A DNA stretch of 64,000 nucleotides from RYN-133 sp963708645 (lineage in GTDB: Bacteria; Actinomycetota; Actinomycetes; Mycobacteriales; Jatrophihabitantaceae): positions 186,001 through 250,000 of the forward strand of contig CAVPTA010000003.1 in the NCBI GenBank assembly GCA_963708645.1, in the 5' to 3' direction. The notes under the pieces are model-generated. The model did not search any database, had not been told where the DNA came from, and worked only from the letters and a program-made list of their open reading frames with translations. The position numbers and the translations under genes were made by a program. Positions 7,617 through 16,007 of the stretch are shown piece by piece. Position 1 is the first letter of the stretch. Every line of letters starts with the position of its first letter.

Positions 7617-8423
7617 ATGCGCAGCACCGACTCGCGACCCGTCGCCGAGACCGCCAACGTGCGCGTCGACGGACCTCCGGACGCGCCGACGCTGGTGATG
7701 CTGCACGGGTTCAGCGGATCGCTGAAGTGGTTCGATCGGCTGGTCGACCGGCTCGCAGACACGTACCGCCTCGTCCGCGTCGACCTGCTCGGGCACGGCG
7801 CAACCGGCGGCCACGCTGCGGACGCACCGGCGCAGGCGGTGATGGTCGACGGAGTGTTGGCGCGCCTCGACATCGAAGATGCAATCGTGCTCGGGCATTC
7901 GTTCGGTGCCGATGTCGCCGTCGAACTCGCTGAGCACTCGTCGCGCGTCGGGCGGTTGATCATCGTCGCGCAGTCGCCTGACTACACCGATGCGACGCTG
8001 CCGCGCGGACGCGTGATCATGACGGTGCCGGCGATCAGCGCGACGGTGCACCGGATTGCGCAGCCGGTCGGTCGACTCGTGGCGCGGGCAGCGGCGCGAC
8101 GGCACCCGGAGGGACAGGAACTGGCAGCACAGGCGCTGGCTGACTTCCGCGCCCTCGACCCCGCGATGTTCCGTGTCGTGCTGGTCGATCGGCGTGATCG
8201 GATGGCGCGGCGTCCGCTCGACGCCCAGGTGCGCGTGTCGGGCAAGCCCACCCTGGTGATTCTCGGCGGACGTGACCACTTCTACGGCGCGCGCTCAGCG
8301 CAGCGATACGCCCGAGCCGGTGCGCGGGTCGAGATCCTGCCTGAGAGCGGCCACAACCCGACGATCGAGTTCCCGGACGAGACGGCGGCATTGATCACGG
8401 CGTTCCTGTCGACATCCGGGTAG
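7617..8423 (+). CDS. Alpha/beta fold hydrolase
   Basis: 268 aa. The N-terminal beta-strand is followed by the oxyanion 'MLHGFSGS', then the nucleophile elbow 'LGHSFGA', the acid in 'LGGRDHFYG' and the catalytic His in 'ESGHNP'. No signal peptide is seen, so it is cytoplasmic. The substrate cannot be predicted. The ATG at 7617 is chosen because the same frame extends upstream only through the antisense of the PPOX gene. It is divergent from that gene and may share its operator. Confidence 0.85.
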   Translation: MRSTDSRPVAETANVRVDGPPDAPTLVMLHGFSGSLKWFDRLVDRLADTYRLVRVDLLGHGATGGHAADAPAQAVMVDGVLARLDIEDAIVLGHSFGADVAVELAEHSSRVGRLIIVAQSPDYTDATLPRGRVIMTVPAISATVHRIAQPVGRLVARAAARRHPEGQELAAQALADFRALDPAMFRVVLVDRRDRMARRPLDAQVRVSGKPTLVILGGRDHFYGARSAQRYARAGARVEILPESGHNPTIEFPDETAALITAFLSTSG

Positions 8424-8486
8424 TTCCGGCGCACCCGCCGGCTACCCGGATGTCGGTGCCGCGCGGGCCGTGAGACGGTGTAGCGC

Positions 8487-9254
8487 ATGCGGCTGGCCGT
8501 CTGTAGCAGCAAGGGTGGCGTCGGCAAGACCTCGACCGCCGTGAACCTCGCGACCGTGTTCGGCGAGAGCGGTCGCACGCTCGCGGTCGACGCCGACCCG
8601 CAGGACAGCCTCGGCCGCGCCTTCGGCGTCGTCGCCGGCCCGGACGACTCGCTCGCCGCCGTGCTCGCCGACCCCGACGCGAACGTGCGCTCGGTCATCC
8701 GCCGAGACGTGGTGCCCGGCGTCGACGTGCTGCCCGCCCACCCGTCCCTCGAGGCGGTCGGCATCACACTCGCGCAGAACGGCGCACTCGCGACGAGCCT
8801 GCGGCGCACGCTGCGTCCGGTGTTCGGTGACTACGACACGATCGTCATCGACACGCACGGCGACAACGGCAATCTGACGCTGGCTGCCATCGCCGCTGCC
8901 GAGGCCGTGCTCACGGTGTTCACGTCCGATCCCGGCAGCGCGCTCGGCGCCGTCCGGCTGTCGACATTTCTCGCGAACCACCGCAAGTACGAAAACACCA
9001 GCGCGCACCTGCTCGGCGTTGCGTGCTCCAACTGGGACAAGCAAGGCGCGGCTGCGCGTGAGGTTTCCGACGCGCTGTCGGCGACGAATCTGCCCGTGTT
9101 CGAGACGCGCATCCCGTTCTCACGAAGGGTGCCGAGCGCGACCCTGGCCAAGCGTCCGGTTGTGTTGTCGGCGCCCAAGAGCACCGTCGCCCAGGCCTAT
9201 CGCGCCCTGTCGAAAGAAGTCACCAGCAAGTACGAGCAGAAAGGCCTGAAATGA
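8487..9254 (+). CDS. ParA family ATPase
   Basis: 255 aa with the deviant Walker A 'SKGGVGKTSTAVNLA', a Walker A' 'VDADPQDSLGRAFG' and Walker B 'DTIVIDTHGD'. ParA/MinD ATPases pattern DNA or protein cargos on the nucleoid or membrane. There is no parB gene or parS-like repeat nearby. Instead it starts a tightly overlapping operon with an 80-aa protein, a DUF4234 membrane protein and a hydrolase. This suggests positioning of something other than a chromosome origin. The partner may be the next small protein, which is inference. Confidence 0.88.
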   Translation: MRLAVCSSKGGVGKTSTAVNLATVFGESGRTLAVDADPQDSLGRAFGVVAGPDDSLAAVLADPDANVRSVIRRDVVPGVDVLPAHPSLEAVGITLAQNGALATSLRRTLRPVFGDYDTIVIDTHGDNGNLTLAAIAAAEAVLTVFTSDPGSALGAVRLSTFLANHRKYENTSAHLLGVACSNWDKQGAAAREVSDALSATNLPVFETRIPFSRRVPSATLAKRPVVLSAPKSTVAQAYRALSKEVTSKYEQKGLK

Positions 9255-9493
9255 GCGCGCGCTCGGAGGATCTGACCGCTGACCTGTTGCACGATCTGAC
9301 CGAGGAGCAGTCGCAGCCGGTGCCGGCACCGAAGGCGACGCCGGCCGTACCCGAGCCGGCGACATCGCCCGTTATCGAGACCCGGTTGTTCCTCGCACCG
9401 AGTGCTTGGCGGCGGCCGCGGTTGGCACGGGACGGGGGATCGGTCTCGCTCAGCGCCGGCCCGCTGCAGGTGCGAGTCGGGCGCCGCACATGA
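9251..9493 (+). CDS. Small hypothetical protein in ParA operon
   Basis: 80 aa. Its ATG overlaps the parA stop (ATGA), and its own stop overlaps the start of the DUF4234 gene in the same way, so it is translationally coupled on both sides. The N-terminus is acidic ('DLTADLLHDLTEEQ'), the middle is Pro/Ala/Glu-rich and the C-terminus is basic. ParA partner proteins often have short N-terminal peptides that stimulate the ATPase, so a ParB-like adaptor role is possible, but no family is recognised. Confidence 0.65.
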   Translation: MSARSEDLTADLLHDLTEEQSQPVPAPKATPAVPEPATSPVIETRLFLAPSAWRRPRLARDGGSVSLSAGPLQVRVGRRT

Positions 9494-9930
9494 CCGACCG
9501 CGGGCAGTTCATGCCGCCGTCCCAACCGCCCGGGCCCCCGCCCGTCCCGTACGGCCAGCAGTTCCCGGTGCCGTCCGGATCGCCGGGGATCGTGCGCGGC
9601 ATCGGCGTGTCGATCCTGTTGGCGATCGTCACGCTCGGCATCTACACCTACGTGTGGACGTGGAAGACCCACGCCGAGTTGAAGCGTCACACCGGGACCG
9701 GCGTCGGCGGCGGACTCGGCTTCGTGATCTATTTCGTCGTCAGCCCGGTGACGTACTTCCTGCTGCCGTACGAGATCAACCAGATGCTGCAGCGCGCCGG
9801 GCGACCGAGCCGGGTCAGCGGCCTCACAGGCTTCTGGATCCTGCTCCCGCTGTTCGGACCGTTCGTCTGGTTCGTCAAGGTGCAGGGGCAGCTCAACGAC
9901 TACTGGCGCTCGCTCGGCGCCACCCGCTGA
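9490..9930 (+). CDS. DUF4234 domain membrane protein
   Basis: 146 aa. A Pro-rich N-terminus (about 30 residues) is followed by the DUF4234 signature 'RGIGVSILLAIVTLGIYTYVWTWKTHAELKR', a second hydrophobic stretch 'GFVIYFVVSPVTYFLLPYEINQML' and a third, 'GFWILLPLFGPFVWFVKVQG', ending 'LNDYWRSLGA'. That predicts three membrane segments. Function of the family is unknown. Start codon overlap with the preceding gene and stop overlap with the next hydrolase show a single operon with parA, so ParA may organise this membrane protein or be tethered by it. Confidence 0.82.
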   Translation: MTDRGQFMPPSQPPGPPPVPYGQQFPVPSGSPGIVRGIGVSILLAIVTLGIYTYVWTWKTHAELKRHTGTGVGGGLGFVIYFVVSPVTYFLLPYEINQMLQRAGRPSRVSGLTGFWILLPLFGPFVWFVKVQGQLNDYWRSLGATR

Positions 9931-10745
9931 TGCCGACGCTCGCCGTCGGTGACGCATCGGTCGCCTACACCGACACCGGAGCCCCGCCGGATCGTCCGGA
10001 CGCGCCGACGATCGTGTTCGGGCACGGGCTGCTGTTCAGCGGGTGGATGTTCCACCCGCAGGTCGATGCGCTTCGCCACCGATATCGCTGCGTCACGATC
10101 GACTGGCGCGGTCAGGGTGACTCACCGCCTGCGCGCACCGGTTACGACATGGACACGCTCGCCGGCGATGCCGTCGCACTGATCAAATCCCTGGACGCCG
10201 GGCCCGTGCACTACGTCGGACTGTCGATGGGCGGCTTCGTCGGGCAACGGCTCGCGATCAAGCATGCCGACCTGCTGCGGTCGTTGACGCTGTTGGACAC
10301 GAGCGCGGACCCTGAGCCGCGGTTCTCGGCGGTGCAGGATCTGGCGCTGGGCGCGATCTATCCGCTGACCGGCATGCGGCCGCTCATCCCGATCGTGCTG
10401 CCGCTCATGTTCGGGCCGACCTTTCGCCACGATCCGAGCGCAGCACCGGTGATCGCCGAGTTCCGTTCGCGCCTGGCGCGCTGCAATCGCCGCGGCATCG
10501 CGCGGGCGGTGCGCGGCGTTGCGTTGCGCAAGCCGGTCTACGACGACCTCGGGCGAATCACCGTGCCCACGTTGGTGATCGTCGGTGCCGACGACAAACC
10601 GACTCCGACGCCGAAGGCGCGGCGCATCGCCGATCGCATCCCGGGCGCACGCCTCGAGATCGTCCCGAACTGCGGGCACAGCAGCACCGTCGAGCAACCC
10701 GAAGCGGTCACCGGATTGATCTCGGACTTCCTCGCTACGGCTTGA
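9930..10745 (+). CDS. Alpha/beta fold hydrolase
   Basis: 271 aa. Shows 'VFGHGLLFSGWMF', 'DWRGQGDS', nucleophile elbow 'GLSMGGFVG', acid 'VGADDKPTP' and the catalytic His in 'NCGHSS', close to haloperoxidase/lactonase-type hydrolases. The ATG overlaps the stop of the DUF4234 gene, completing a four-gene operon led by parA. Its 3' end overlaps the convergent amidohydrolase gene by 11 bp. Confidence 0.88.
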   Translation: MPTLAVGDASVAYTDTGAPPDRPDAPTIVFGHGLLFSGWMFHPQVDALRHRYRCVTIDWRGQGDSPPARTGYDMDTLAGDAVALIKSLDAGPVHYVGLSMGGFVGQRLAIKHADLLRSLTLLDTSADPEPRFSAVQDLALGAIYPLTGMRPLIPIVLPLMFGPTFRHDPSAAPVIAEFRSRLARCNRRGIARAVRGVALRKPVYDDLGRITVPTLVIVGADDKPTPTPKARRIADRIPGARLEIVPNCGHSSTVEQPEAVTGLISDFLATA

Positions 10746-11976
10746 CGTCCGTCGGGAGCTTGGCTGGGACGCCGCGGCGCCATACGCCGGTGATGCGATC
10801 AGGGTCGGCGAGTGCGGCGATGTCGACGATCGGGTCGGAGTCGATGGTGATGACATCGGCGTCCCAGCCTTCGATCAGCTGACCGGCCTGCGGCGCGAGC
10901 TCGCCGAGAGTGTCGGGCGCAGTGGCGGTGGCGGCCTCGATCGCCTCCAGTGCTGACAGGCCCGCCTCGACGAGCAAGGGCAGTTCGCCGCCGTTCTGGC
11001 CCCACCCGATCACGTTGTCGCGACCGGACTCGAAGATGTCCGTCCCTGCGGCGATGCGAACCCCGGCCGCGTGCGCGCGGCCGATCGCGTCGAGATGGAT
11101 GTCGGCGATCTCGTAGAGCTTGCGCGCGTTCTCGGCCGACATGCCGGACGAGCGTCCGGCCTTGGCGAGCCGGGCGACGATGTAACGCGTGGGTACCAGG
11201 ATCGTCCCGGTCTCCTTCATCGCCGCGCAGGCCTCGTCGTCGAGGTACGTGCCGTGTTCGATGCTGCGCACGCCGGCTTCGATCGCCGCCATGATCCCGG
11301 GCTTGCCGTGGCAGTGCGCCATCACCGAGCGCTGCGACATCGCGGCGGTCTCGACGATCGCGCGCAACTCGTCGGCATTGAATTGCTGGTGGATCGGGTC
11401 GTCCAGCTCTGACAGCACGCCGCCCGACGCGCAGATCTTGATCACCTTCGCGCCGAGGCGCAGCTGTTCGCGCACAGCGCGGATGCACTCGTCCGGCCCG
11501 TCGCACAGGCGCGTCTCGGCGATGCTGTGCGCCCATTCGAGCGGGATGTTGTGCAGGTCGCCGTGGCCGCCGGTCGTCGACAGGATGGCGCCGGGAGAGT
11601 AGATGGACGGACCGGTCAGCGTGCCGTCGGCGATGCCACGCGCCAGGTGCACGCCCAGGCCGCCCGCCTCGCGGACGCTGGTGAAGCCGGCCTGCAACGC
11701 GACCTCGGCGTCCTTGGCCGCCCGGGCGGCGCGCAACGCGACCGGATCGGTGTACGTGTCCGACATCGCCGCGGTGCGCACGCCGAAGAAGTGCCCGTGG
11801 CAGTCCCACATGCCGGGCATGACCGCGGCGACGTGGTGCGCCGTCGCGATGTCCGGCGCGGAGGCCGACGGCCCGACGTAATCCAACGTCGGGCCGTCGA
11901 ACACCACGCTGGCATCCGTGATCGGGTCGCCCCGACCGGGGATCAGGACGTCTGCGTCGATGCGGGTCGCCGTCAC
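10735..11976 (-). CDS. Amidohydrolase family protein (imidazolonepropionase/prolidase-like)
   Basis: 413 aa from a GTG start at 11976, chosen because upstream codons have no homology-like sequence. Metal-binding motifs of the amidohydrolase superfamily are 'MWDCHGHFFG' (HxH), 'KVIKICASGGVLS' (carboxylated Lys region), 'MAHCHGKPG', 'SIEHGTYLD' and 'GTDIFES' (Asp). The closest described relatives are the Xaa-Pro dipeptidase/PMA-type amidohydrolases. Substrate is unknown. Tail-to-tail with the hydrolase and head-to-tail behind the serpin gene (10 bp), so it could be co-transcribed with the sigma-serpin pair. Confidence 0.85.
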   Translation of the reverse strand: MTATRIDADVLIPGRGDPITDASVVFDGPTLDYVGPSASAPDIATAHHVAAVMPGMWDCHGHFFGVRTAAMSDTYTDPVALRAARAAKDAEVALQAGFTSVREAGGLGVHLARGIADGTLTGPSIYSPGAILSTTGGHGDLHNIPLEWAHSIAETRLCDGPDECIRAVREQLRLGAKVIKICASGGVLSELDDPIHQQFNADELRAIVETAAMSQRSVMAHCHGKPGIMAAIEAGVRSIEHGTYLDDEACAAMKETGTILVPTRYIVARLAKAGRSSGMSAENARKLYEIADIHLDAIGRAHAAGVRIAAGTDIFESGRDNVIGWGQNGGELPLLVEAGLSALEAIEAATATAPDTLGELAPQAGQLIEGWDADVITIDSDPIVDIAALADPDRITGVWRRGVPAKLPTDVKP

Positions 11977-11986
11977 GCACCCGACC

Positions 11987-13396
11987 CTACGACGCAGTGT
12001 CGGACGGGTCGACGATCTGACCCGCGAACAGGACGACTGCGGTATGGGTGTCGCGGACGAGGAACAGGAATGGTTTGTCGAATACGGGGCTCGGCGCGAG
12101 CGCATATTGCGTCATCGCTCCGCCCGTCACAGCCGCGGCCTCCGTGCCGACCTCGTCGACCTTGAGGTAGTCGCGCTGCACCACCTGCGACACCGAGAGC
12201 CCGGCCGGGCTCAGCGCGGAAAAGTCGGCGCTACTCTCGAAGGCAGTGCGCATACCGAGCTGGGTCAACGCCGGCACGAGATCGGTGAACGTCGCCGTGG
12301 TGAACCTCGGCACGACGAGACTGGTTTCGGGGTTGACCGTCCCCTTGGCGATGATCTCGAAGTCGTTCGGCGTCAACCGGGCGACGAGGTCAGTCAGCGA
12401 GCCCGATGGTGACGCGATGAACTGCGCGACAAACCGATCGCCGGCATAGGGGAGCTGTGCGCCATAGAAGTCCGGCGTCACCGTGAAGGCCGCACGGCCC
12501 GACATATGCATGAACGGGACGGTCGAGGTCGACCCGTCGTCGCGATGGAACGGTCCGGGCTGGGTCATCTTGGGGTCGAACTGGAATTTCCACGATGCTT
12601 TGAAGTACTCGGCGTTGGCGAGCACCAGCACTGTTGCCGGGTCGAGTTGGTCGAAGAGTTTTGTGATCCTGCCGTGCGTGTTGTCCGAGCACCACTGGTT
12701 GATCGCAGCGGTCGCATCGCCCATGTGTTCTGCGAAGTCGACCTGCCACACGCCTGCCTCGAAGTAACGGGCCAGCTGCGACATGAAGGTGTTCGTCAGT
12801 TGCAGACCATGCTGCTGCCACAGGCTGTTCGCCGATTCGACGACGCCGGTGTCGGCGAGTGACTTCGTCAACGCCGCCCAGCCGAGCGCCTGCTGCTGTG
12901 ACGACAGGTGATCGGTGTGCAGCACGTGCGCGATCTCGTCGCGCGTTGTACCCGCCGCGCCGAGCTGCAGCATCGCCAGCGCCGTCGCGAGGCTGGACGG
13001 TGAGAGCACGACGTTCTTGGCGCTCGCCGGCACGGCGCGCAGGATGTCGATCGCGAACTGCCGTTCGGCAGTCGCGATCGGGGTGATGTCGTTGGCCGTC
13101 GTCGGTAGTGGTTTCACATCGGCGACGAGTTCGACGGCGCTGCCCACGCGATCGTTCTCGAGGAGGCCGGACGCGAGGCGGTGCCGGACGTCGTGCGTGC
13201 CGGCACCGCCGCTGGGCCACAACGCATCGACGACTCCGCCGGCGACGGCGAGCCCGGCGACGCCGAGTGCGCTGCGCCGGGTGATCGTGCGCCGCTTGGC
13301 GATGCGGCGGATCTCGTCCGGCTCGCGCCACGGCACCTTCACAGCGGGTCGATCCAGGGTGTGCAGCGCATCGTCCAGAGGATCATCCGTGCTCAT
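11987..13396 (-). CDS. Membrane-anchored serpin-family protease inhibitor
   Basis: 469 aa. Residues about 90-465 form a full serpin domain, including 'NVVLSPSSLATALAMLQLGA', 'ANSLWQQHG', 'ANAEYFKASW' and the strand 'FDKPFLFLVRDTHTAVVLFAGQI'. The hinge before the reactive loop ('VDEVGTEAAAVTGG') has the small residues needed for loop insertion, so it should be inhibitory. The N-terminus is unusual. A soluble 45-residue start like an anti-sigma or sigma-partner tail ('PWREPDEIRRIAKRRTITRRSALG') runs into one hydrophobic segment, 'ALGVAGLAVAGGVVDALW', which predicts a membrane-tethered or Tat-exported protein. It overlaps the 3' end of a truncated sigma factor gene, the usual place of an anti-sigma gene. 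Confidence 0.88.
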   Translation of the reverse strand: MSTDDPLDDALHTLDRPAVKVPWREPDEIRRIAKRRTITRRSALGVAGLAVAGGVVDALWPSGGAGTHDVRHRLASGLLENDRVGSAVELVADVKPLPTTANDITPIATAERQFAIDILRAVPASAKNVVLSPSSLATALAMLQLGAAGTTRDEIAHVLHTDHLSSQQQALGWAALTKSLADTGVVESANSLWQQHGLQLTNTFMSQLARYFEAGVWQVDFAEHMGDATAAINQWCSDNTHGRITKLFDQLDPATVLVLANAEYFKASWKFQFDPKMTQPGPFHRDDGSTSTVPFMHMSGRAAFTVTPDFYGAQLPYAGDRFVAQFIASPSGSLTDLVARLTPNDFEIIAKGTVNPETSLVVPRFTTATFTDLVPALTQLGMRTAFESSADFSALSPAGLSVSQVVQRDYLKVDEVGTEAAAVTGGAMTQYALAPSPVFDKPFLFLVRDTHTAVVLFAGQIVDPSDTAS

Positions 13397-13763
13397 CGAC
13401 GGCCTCCGGTGTGCGGCGGCCACCGCGCGTCGGCGGCCAGTTTCCCGACGGGCTCGAGTCCGCGATCCGCGCGACCAGGGAGCCACGACTTCGCCGTCCC
13501 GGACGGAGCTCGAAAGCTGTCTCGGCGAGTCTCGTCGACGCTGTAGCCGATCGGCGCCAGCCGCTCACCGCGTGGTTGTACGCAACTCGCCGAACCCACG
13601 CTTCCGGGTCGTCGTAACCGCTGATGCGATCCCATCGTGTCCATCCTTTGACGAACGCCTCCTGCACGCGGTCGAGCGCCTCGGCGGGATCACCGGTGAG
13701 TGCAGCCACATGCAGCACGACCCGATCCCGGCAGCCGAGGTAGAACTCGTCGAAGTCGGTCAC
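13383..13763 (-). CDS. Truncated ECF/SigE-type RNA polymerase sigma factor lacking region 4
   Basis: 126 aa, against about 160-180 aa for the SigE-like family. Region 2 is good: 'FDEFYLGCRDRVVLHVAALTGDPAEALDRVQEAFVKGWTRWDRI' then 'DPEAWVRRVAYNHAVSGWRR'. After that the sequence becomes Arg/Ser/Gly-rich, with nothing like the region 4 helix-turn-helix. Reading the other frames of the remaining 170 bp does not recover one, so this is a deletion rather than a frameshift. It overlaps the serpin gene by 14 bp. It could be a decaying sigma factor or a region-2-only protein. Confidence 0.75.
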   Translation of the reverse strand: MTDFDEFYLGCRDRVVLHVAALTGDPAEALDRVQEAFVKGWTRWDRISGYDDPEAWVRRVAYNHAVSGWRRSATASTRLAETAFELRPGRRSRGSLVARIADSSPSGNWPPTRGGRRTPEAVDEHG

Positions 13764-13812
13764 CGGCTCCCCTCAACCAAGACACGTTCGACAGCCCGGC
13801 GAGGTTGCGCCG

Positions 13813-15957
13813 CTATGCAAGAAGACGAGCAGCGGTCTCGATCGAGTTCTCGTCGAGCAGGACGAGGTTGGCGGCGTCGCCGAGCGGGACGAAGCTGTCG
13901 CGGCTCGACACACGACGGATCTGACCGGTGAAACCGTTCTCGACCAGTGCCGTGATCACGCCCTCGCCCACACCGCCGGAGTGGCGGGTCTCATCCGCAA
14001 CGAGCACCCGTCCGGTGACGGTCGCTTCGCGCAACAGGTCACGGACGGGAAGCGGAGCAATCCAGCGCAGATCGACCACCCGGGCATGAATCCCGGTTTC
14101 TGCAAGGCGATTCGCCGCGCGCAGGCTCATTCGCACACCGTTGCCGAAGGTGACGATCGTCAGGTCGGTGCCGTCGCCGTGCACGCGCGCCGCACCGATC
14201 GACGTCGTCGCACCGGCTGCATAGTCGCCAAGCCAAGCGCGGTCGCCGGACTCGTACAGATCGCGCTCGTGATAGAGCGCGATGGGTTCGAGATACACGC
14301 TCACCTGTCCGGTTGCGTCCGCTGCCGCCAGGCAGGCATTGAGCATCGGTGCGGCATCTTCGGGACGCGAGGGCACAGCAACGACGAGGCCGGGGATGTC
14401 GCGCAGCACGCCGACCGCGTTGTCGTTGTGGAAGTGGCCGCCGAACCCCTTCTGGTAACCGAGGCCCGCGATGCGCAGCACCATCGGGTTGGTGAACGCG
14501 CCATTGGAGAAGAAGCGCAGGCTCGCCGCCTCGCCGCGCAACTGGTCCTCGGCGTTGTGCAGATACGCGAGGTACTGGATCTCCGGCACCGGCAGCAACC
14601 CACTGACCCCGAAACCGAGGGCGAGGCCGAGGATCGACTGTTCGTCGAGCAGGGTGTCGAACACGCGTGGTGCACCGAAGCGTTGCTGTAGGCCGCGGGT
14701 CAGTCCGTAGACACCGCCCTTGCGGCCGACGTCCTCGCCGAACACGAGTAGCTCCGGACGCGCGGCGAGTGCGTCGGACAACGTCGCGTTGATGCACTGC
14801 GCGAGGGTCTGGCGTGGTACGACCGCGCCGGCTCGACCCGATACGGCGGGCGGCAGCGGCGCGAGCGGCGCGATCACCTGAGCGCCGGTGTGCAGCTTCG
14901 GTTCGGCATCGACCTCGTCGGCCAACGCGGCCACCTCGGCGGCGATGTCGTCGTAACGGGCAACGAGATCGGTGCCGGACATCAGGCGGGCCAGTGCCAG
15001 CAGCGGGTCACGTGCGCGGTCGGCTGCGATTGCAGCCGGTGTGCGGTAGCCGGACTCGACGTCGGTCCCGGCGTGGCCGAGGAAGCGGACGGTGCGCAGA
15101 TGCAACAACGCCGGACGCTGGTCGCCACGCGCGATTCGCACCGCTTCGGCGGCCGCCTCGCTGACCCCGATCGGATCGTCACCCTCGGCCTGCAGGTAGG
15201 TGATGCCAGGACGCCGCGCTGCATTGGCGATCCATCCCGTCGGGGTGGACACCGAGATGCCGAGCCCGTTGTCCTCGCAGACGAGTACGAGCGGCATCGG
15301 TAGACCCTGCGTGACGCAGTAACCGATCGTGTTCAGGGCACCGGCAGCAGTCGAGTGGTTCAGCGACGCGTCGCCGAAGCTGCAGATCGCCACCGCGTTG
15401 TCGCCCCACCGCGTTTCGACCGCGAGCCGGCGCGCGCGTCCGATCGCGAACGCCACCCCGACCGCGCGAGGCAGCTGCGAGGCGATCGTCGAGGTCTGCG
15501 GGATCACTGCGAGCGCGTCGTCGCCCCACACCTTGTGCCGCCCGCCCGAAGCGGGATCGGCGACCGCCGCGACATTGCCGAGCAGCACCGCGCGCAGGAT
15601 GTCGCGCAGCGGCCGTCCGGCCTGCAACGCGCGGAACAGGAAGAACCCGCCGGAGCGGTAGTGGAGCAACGCGGGATCGGTCGGGCGCAATGCGTCGGCA
15701 ACCAGTGCATTCGACTCGTGGCCTGCCGAGCCGATCGTGTAGAAACCCTGGCCCTTCTCGCGCATGCGCCGGGCCTGGATGTCGAGCAGCCGACTGCCGG
15801 CCATCGCGTCGAACAGCTGCAGTAGACGGGCGTCGCCCTCGAGGCTCGCGCCGACCCGGGCGGCCCGACCCGTCAGCTCGCCGAGGGCCACGCGCACGGA
15901 CGAGTCGAGCTCGTCATGCGCTGGCACGGTCACCCTCGCATCATGCCCCGGAAGCAT
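13813..15957 (-). CDS. 2-oxo acid dehydrogenase E1 component, alpha and beta fused
   Basis: 714 aa. The first half is an E1-alpha with the thiamine diphosphate motif (GDA in 'CSFGDASLNHSTAAGALN' to the Asn in 'CEDNGLGIS'). The second half is an E1-beta ('LVFGEDVGRKGGVYGLTRGL', 'LAYLHNAEDQLRGEAASL', the C-terminal transketolase domain 'VADETRHSGGVGEG'). Such fused E1 proteins use branched-chain or pyruvate-like 2-oxo acids and need E2/E3 partners, none of which is here. The gene is divergent from a MarR repressor with a palindrome between them, so it is probably controlled by that regulator. Confidence 0.9.
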   Translation of the reverse strand: MLPGHDARVTVPAHDELDSSVRVALGELTGRAARVGASLEGDARLLQLFDAMAGSRLLDIQARRMREKGQGFYTIGSAGHESNALVADALRPTDPALLHYRSGGFFLFRALQAGRPLRDILRAVLLGNVAAVADPASGGRHKVWGDDALAVIPQTSTIASQLPRAVGVAFAIGRARRLAVETRWGDNAVAICSFGDASLNHSTAAGALNTIGYCVTQGLPMPLVLVCEDNGLGISVSTPTGWIANAARRPGITYLQAEGDDPIGVSEAAAEAVRIARGDQRPALLHLRTVRFLGHAGTDVESGYRTPAAIAADRARDPLLALARLMSGTDLVARYDDIAAEVAALADEVDAEPKLHTGAQVIAPLAPLPPAVSGRAGAVVPRQTLAQCINATLSDALAARPELLVFGEDVGRKGGVYGLTRGLQQRFGAPRVFDTLLDEQSILGLALGFGVSGLLPVPEIQYLAYLHNAEDQLRGEAASLRFFSNGAFTNPMVLRIAGLGYQKGFGGHFHNDNAVGVLRDIPGLVVAVPSRPEDAAPMLNACLAAADATGQVSVYLEPIALYHERDLYESGDRAWLGDYAAGATTSIGAARVHGDGTDLTIVTFGNGVRMSLRAANRLAETGIHARVVDLRWIAPLPVRDLLREATVTGRVLVADETRHSGGVGEGVITALVENGFTGQIRRVSSRDSFVPLGDAANLVLLDENSIETAARLLA

Positions 15958-15980
15958 TGCGACAGATCACATTGGTCCTT

Positions 15981-15999
15981 TATATAAGACAGTTATATA
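15981..15999. promoter_or_regulatory. Probable MarR operator
   Basis: TATATAA (15981-15987) and TTATATA (15993-15999) are exact reverse complements around GACAG. This AT-rich palindrome stands out in very GC-rich DNA. It lies 8 bp before the MarR start and 23 bp before the divergent E1 start. Size and position are typical of a MarR-family autoregulatory site that also blocks the divergent promoter. Confidence 0.6.
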
Positions 16000-16007
16000 C
16001 TTCGGTT

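Noticed and set aside
13393..13644. Region 4 of the sigma factor in a shifted frame
   Set aside because: I read the three minus-strand frames between region 2 and the serpin start, and none shows the helix-turn-helix pattern, so a frameshift is not the explanation.
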